Origin: Magnaporthiopsis rhizophila
Lineage: Eukaryota; Ascomycota; Sordariomycetes; Magnaporthales; Magnaporthaceae
Assembly (NCBI GenBank): GCA_003049465.1
Contig: PYSS01000006.1
Location: forward strand, 412,818 to 476,817
Direction of reading: 5' to 3'
DNA length: 64,000 nucleotides
The notes beneath the pieces were generated by a model, which was not told where the DNA came from, searched no databases, and was given only the letters and a program-made list of their open reading frames with translations. This document shows, piece by piece, positions 61,673 to 64,000 of the stretch (position 1 is the first letter of the stretch; each line of letters begins with the position of its first letter). The position numbers and the translations under genes were made by a program.

Positions 61673-62279
61673 AGGCCGGGGTGGGGCAACGCCCAAGTTG
61701 CGTGCCGCGGGAGGACTCTCTGGGGACGCATGGGGGTGAAAATATCTGTGTATAAAAATATTTTTATTTCGTGGCAACCAGTTGGGCCCATTGGGCCATG
61801 AATGATAAATAAGAAGGTTGTTTTTTTTTTCTACATTTATGACACTCCGGGGAAAGCCGTTTGGTGATTTTTTTTTTCATCAAAGGCTTCCCATTACTGG
61901 ACTTGGATGCCCGCCGACTCCGGGTCTTCTTTGCCTGAAGCCTCGTGCATGTACCACATGTCCCTTCTCCAGAAACCTGTGATTCCTTATGGCTGTCTCC
62001 CAGTGTGTCCCGGGAACATCACCTGGGACAAAAATAGACTTGGCTCTCCCGATCTCGCAGTGAGTGATGCTGGCTCGTCGGTATCGACAGTGCAGCCTCC
62101 AAAGCCATTCTTTGGCCCAGGTGGTGCCGTCACGTCGGTTGGCAGTTTTACAACTTCGGAATCACGCCGCAGCAGCTCAAGTGACCGTCCTCCTCACCAG
62201 GGAATGTGGTTTCTCATCTAGTCATCTGGCTGGCAAGACGGCCGTCTAGAAACCTATTTCCTCCACGCAGCCGCACCAT
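61673..62279. other. Intergenic spacer
   Basis: Short T runs at ~61820 and ~61870. No gene was recognised. Confidence 0.55.
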
Positions 62280-62612
62280 TCATTGCATACAGAGCTCCAG
62301 GACTTTGTCCGCACGCAGCTCTGCTTCCTTCGTCATTCCGGCTCTGGTATCAAGCGTCAGCTCGGTCAGCTTTTGGATATGGTGAAGGACAGGGAGGGGA
62401 ATTCTGGTGCGTTTTTCCCATATTATAGTTGTGTCGATGTAATGACCCGGGACGAAGTCCGGGTTGGCGAAGGCTGCTTGATACAATTCTGCATTGCGAG
62501 CCGCATGGGCACGGTTTCTCCGAGCGTTAAACCACATCCGGAAAAAGCCTCGCTGATATGTCAAAAGATTAAAATGGGCATCGAGGGGAGTGAAACAAAT
62601 TCCTGTTTCTTT
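62280..62612 (-). pseudogene. Protein-coding remnant, family unknown
   Basis: An open stretch of ~110 codons without a good start ATG reads PLDAHFNLLTYQRGFFRMWF, then NAELYQAAFANPDFVPGHYI and TKEAELRADKVLELCMQ before a stop. The residue mix is protein-like and not random. It lies in repeat-rich DNA and lacks an upstream exon I can support, so it is probably a gene or element fragment. Confidence 0.4.
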
Positions 62613-63716
62613 TCAATTTATCCCGCCCGAACAAGCTAGGGCCATCCTAACAGTGCTCCTAATTATCTGGCCTAGCCGAGATGAAATATATAAATCAAAA
62701 TAAAACTAAAACCACGACCTTTTGAAATGCTTTACAATTACGATATGGTGGGATAAATAAACATGTTGTATATGTGGACGCCGTCGCCGAGAAACAACTT
62801 GTGCGTCGTTGCAGGGACGCTGAGCACTCGTCAGCCTCGGCCGGTGCGCCTGCCCGGACTAATGTCTCTGACGCGCACCAGATGCCGACTACGTAGATCC
62901 CCCGCGTTTGGCCCGTTCCTTTGCGATAGATGCCGTTTCCCCAAAGAAACTGGATGCATCGAGGGTTGATATTGCAAAGTAGAGGTGCCTGCAGTAGACC
63001 TAATTGATTGATTTATCTCTCTATCTCTCGTAGTTAAGAAAAGGGGTGAGAGTAGGAGACTCTCTAGCTCTATATATACAGGTGCGCTACAAGGGTACCG
63101 AGCACTCGCCGACCTCGGCCGGACCATGTGCTTAAGGATGATCCGGGGGGCCGACGCACAGTCATTTCCATGCCGTGCCAGGAAGTTTTGGCTTCGGCGT
63201 TCTTGACATGGGGAAAATGGTCCGAAATGGCACGAACTGGGAGCCCGGACCATCTCAGTCAAAATCCCCAAAGGTCCGGTAATGCTATACAAACTAAATT
63301 AACAGCTTAAACTCCCGGAATAAATTAATAAAGTACTGTCTCTTCATTTTTAAAATTTATAAATGTTGGCAGCTGGTGATATGTCAAGGCGTGGTTGCTT
63401 AGGGATGCGACGAATCATTTCACAGTTTATAATTAATAGTCCTGGTTGATCCTGGTCACAAAGAATTCTCTATTAGGCGCTCCATGTACTCTTGCCAGGA
63501 TGTCTATTTGTATTGTCTTAGCTCCTCCCCGAGTCCCAAAGTCCCCCTCCCCTCCTCTCGCTCTCCAGCCAGGTGCTTGGGTAGCGCGCTAATCTTATAT
63601 TCCTCTCTTGCTGCCTTGCTGCCCCAGCAGCCTAACCGAAGGCCTTCTGTGCTTAGATACACGTAACACACCAACATAGGGACATCGTGCCTAGACAGAA
63701 ACTCAATGTTGCGGTT
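62613..63716. other. Repeat-rich AT-rich tail region
   Basis: Holds AT-rich patches (62640-62765 and 63290-63440), the GAGCACTCG..CTCGGCCGG motif twice (62824 and 63098), and dispersed repeat copy B. No intact gene. Confidence 0.55.
62974..63082 (+). repeat. Dispersed repeat, copy B
   Basis: Near-identical to 16761-16872 over its full length: GCAAAGTAGAGGTGCCTGCA to CTCTATATATA. Confidence 0.7.
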
Positions 63717-64000
63717 TTATATCCGGCGACTGTCCTTGCTGTCGTCTCGCCTGTAGAAGCGATCCTTCTCGAGGTAGCCATCACGGTCGCGACCCCTGCC
63801 ACGATACTTTTCGCGGACTCTGACGCGTCGCCTCTCGCGATCCTTGATACGAGAGCGACTATCCTTGTAGCCATGGGAATCGTACTTGCTAGAGTCGTCC
63901 TTCTTGTTCATTTTGTCTCGAAGATCGTGCTTCCGGGGGACAATCTCCGGGTAGCGTTTGCGTGCCAAAGCGACAAGGATGGTGTTGTTCTCTTCAATGT
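63717..64000 (-). CDS. Arg/Asp-rich C-terminal fragment, open at the right edge
   Basis: The frame is open to base 64000 and ends at 63717. The visible part begins IEENNTILVALARKRYPEIV and continues into a tail of alternating Arg, Lys and Asp (GYKDSRSRIKDRERRRVRV). The start and most of the protein are outside the window. The RD-rich tail resembles RNA-binding or gag-like tails of fungal elements, but no domain is identifiable. It may be a mobile-element product, given the repeat-rich surroundings. Confidence 0.4.
   Translation of the reverse strand, partial: IEENNTILVALARKRYPEIVPRKHDLRDKMNKKDDSSKYDSHGYKDSRSRIKDRERRRVRVREKYRGRGRDRDGYLEKDRFYRRDDSKDSRRI

Noticed and set aside
63436..63460. CCTGGTTGATCCTG, identical to the 5' end of eukaryotic small-subunit rRNA
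   Set aside because: The match ends after about 14 bases and no rRNA follows; chance or a tiny fragment.

Overview
The window is nuclear DNA of a filamentous ascomycete (Pezizomycotina, most likely Sordariomycetes). The grounds are short GT..AG introns (about 55-125 bases) with CTRAC/CTRAT-like branch sites, purine-rich contexts before start ATGs, long gene-poor spacers, and typical fungal families: a HeLo-NACHT-ankyrin NLR, a Fung_rhodopsin membrane protein, Zn2Cys6 regulators, a highly reducing PKS, DHA2 MFS, HODM and FAD monooxygenase. The exon structures given here were built by hand from splice signals, reading phase and family conservation. No transcript data or searches were available.

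Left third (1-27 kb): an NLR-like cell-surveillance gene runs off the left edge (minus, <1-4824). It is followed by sparse DNA holding a small secreted cysteine-rich protein (6572-7070), a seven-helix Fung_rhodopsin/PTH11-like protein (11007-12960), a secreted DUF8021 protein (13134-13925), two lysine-rich secreted repeat proteins (16093-16614 and 21508-22530) and an unrecognised protein (17912-18950). The second repeat protein is built of seven units that each begin with Arg-Asp. The spacers include AT-rich patches, a dispersed ~110-bp repeat and a 631-bp uninterrupted GT microsatellite.

Centre (27-46 kb): a polyketide gene cluster. An AflR-like regulator (27278-28627) converges on a highly reducing PKS (29405-37129, KS-AT-DH-degenerate MT-no ER-KR-ACP). 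The PKS is divergent from a LovC-type trans-acting enoyl reductase (37884-39071), next to an alpha/beta hydrolase with a Cys nucleophile (39845-40994) that probably releases or transfers the chain. A DHA2 exporter (44249-46245) may close the cluster. It is separated from the rest by a small charged protein, a broken kinase-like gene and repeat debris.

Right third (46-64 kb): a HODM (DUF3445) protein, a Rei1-like zinc-finger protein, an UlaG-like metallo-lactonase, a combined C2H2 + Zn2Cys6 regulator, an FAD monooxygenase with a foldback element upstream, and an unrecognised conserved-looking protein. The last 3 kb are rich in repeat and pseudogene fragments. A one-N gap at 51377 sits between two identical 84-bp copies and looks like an unresolved contig overlap.
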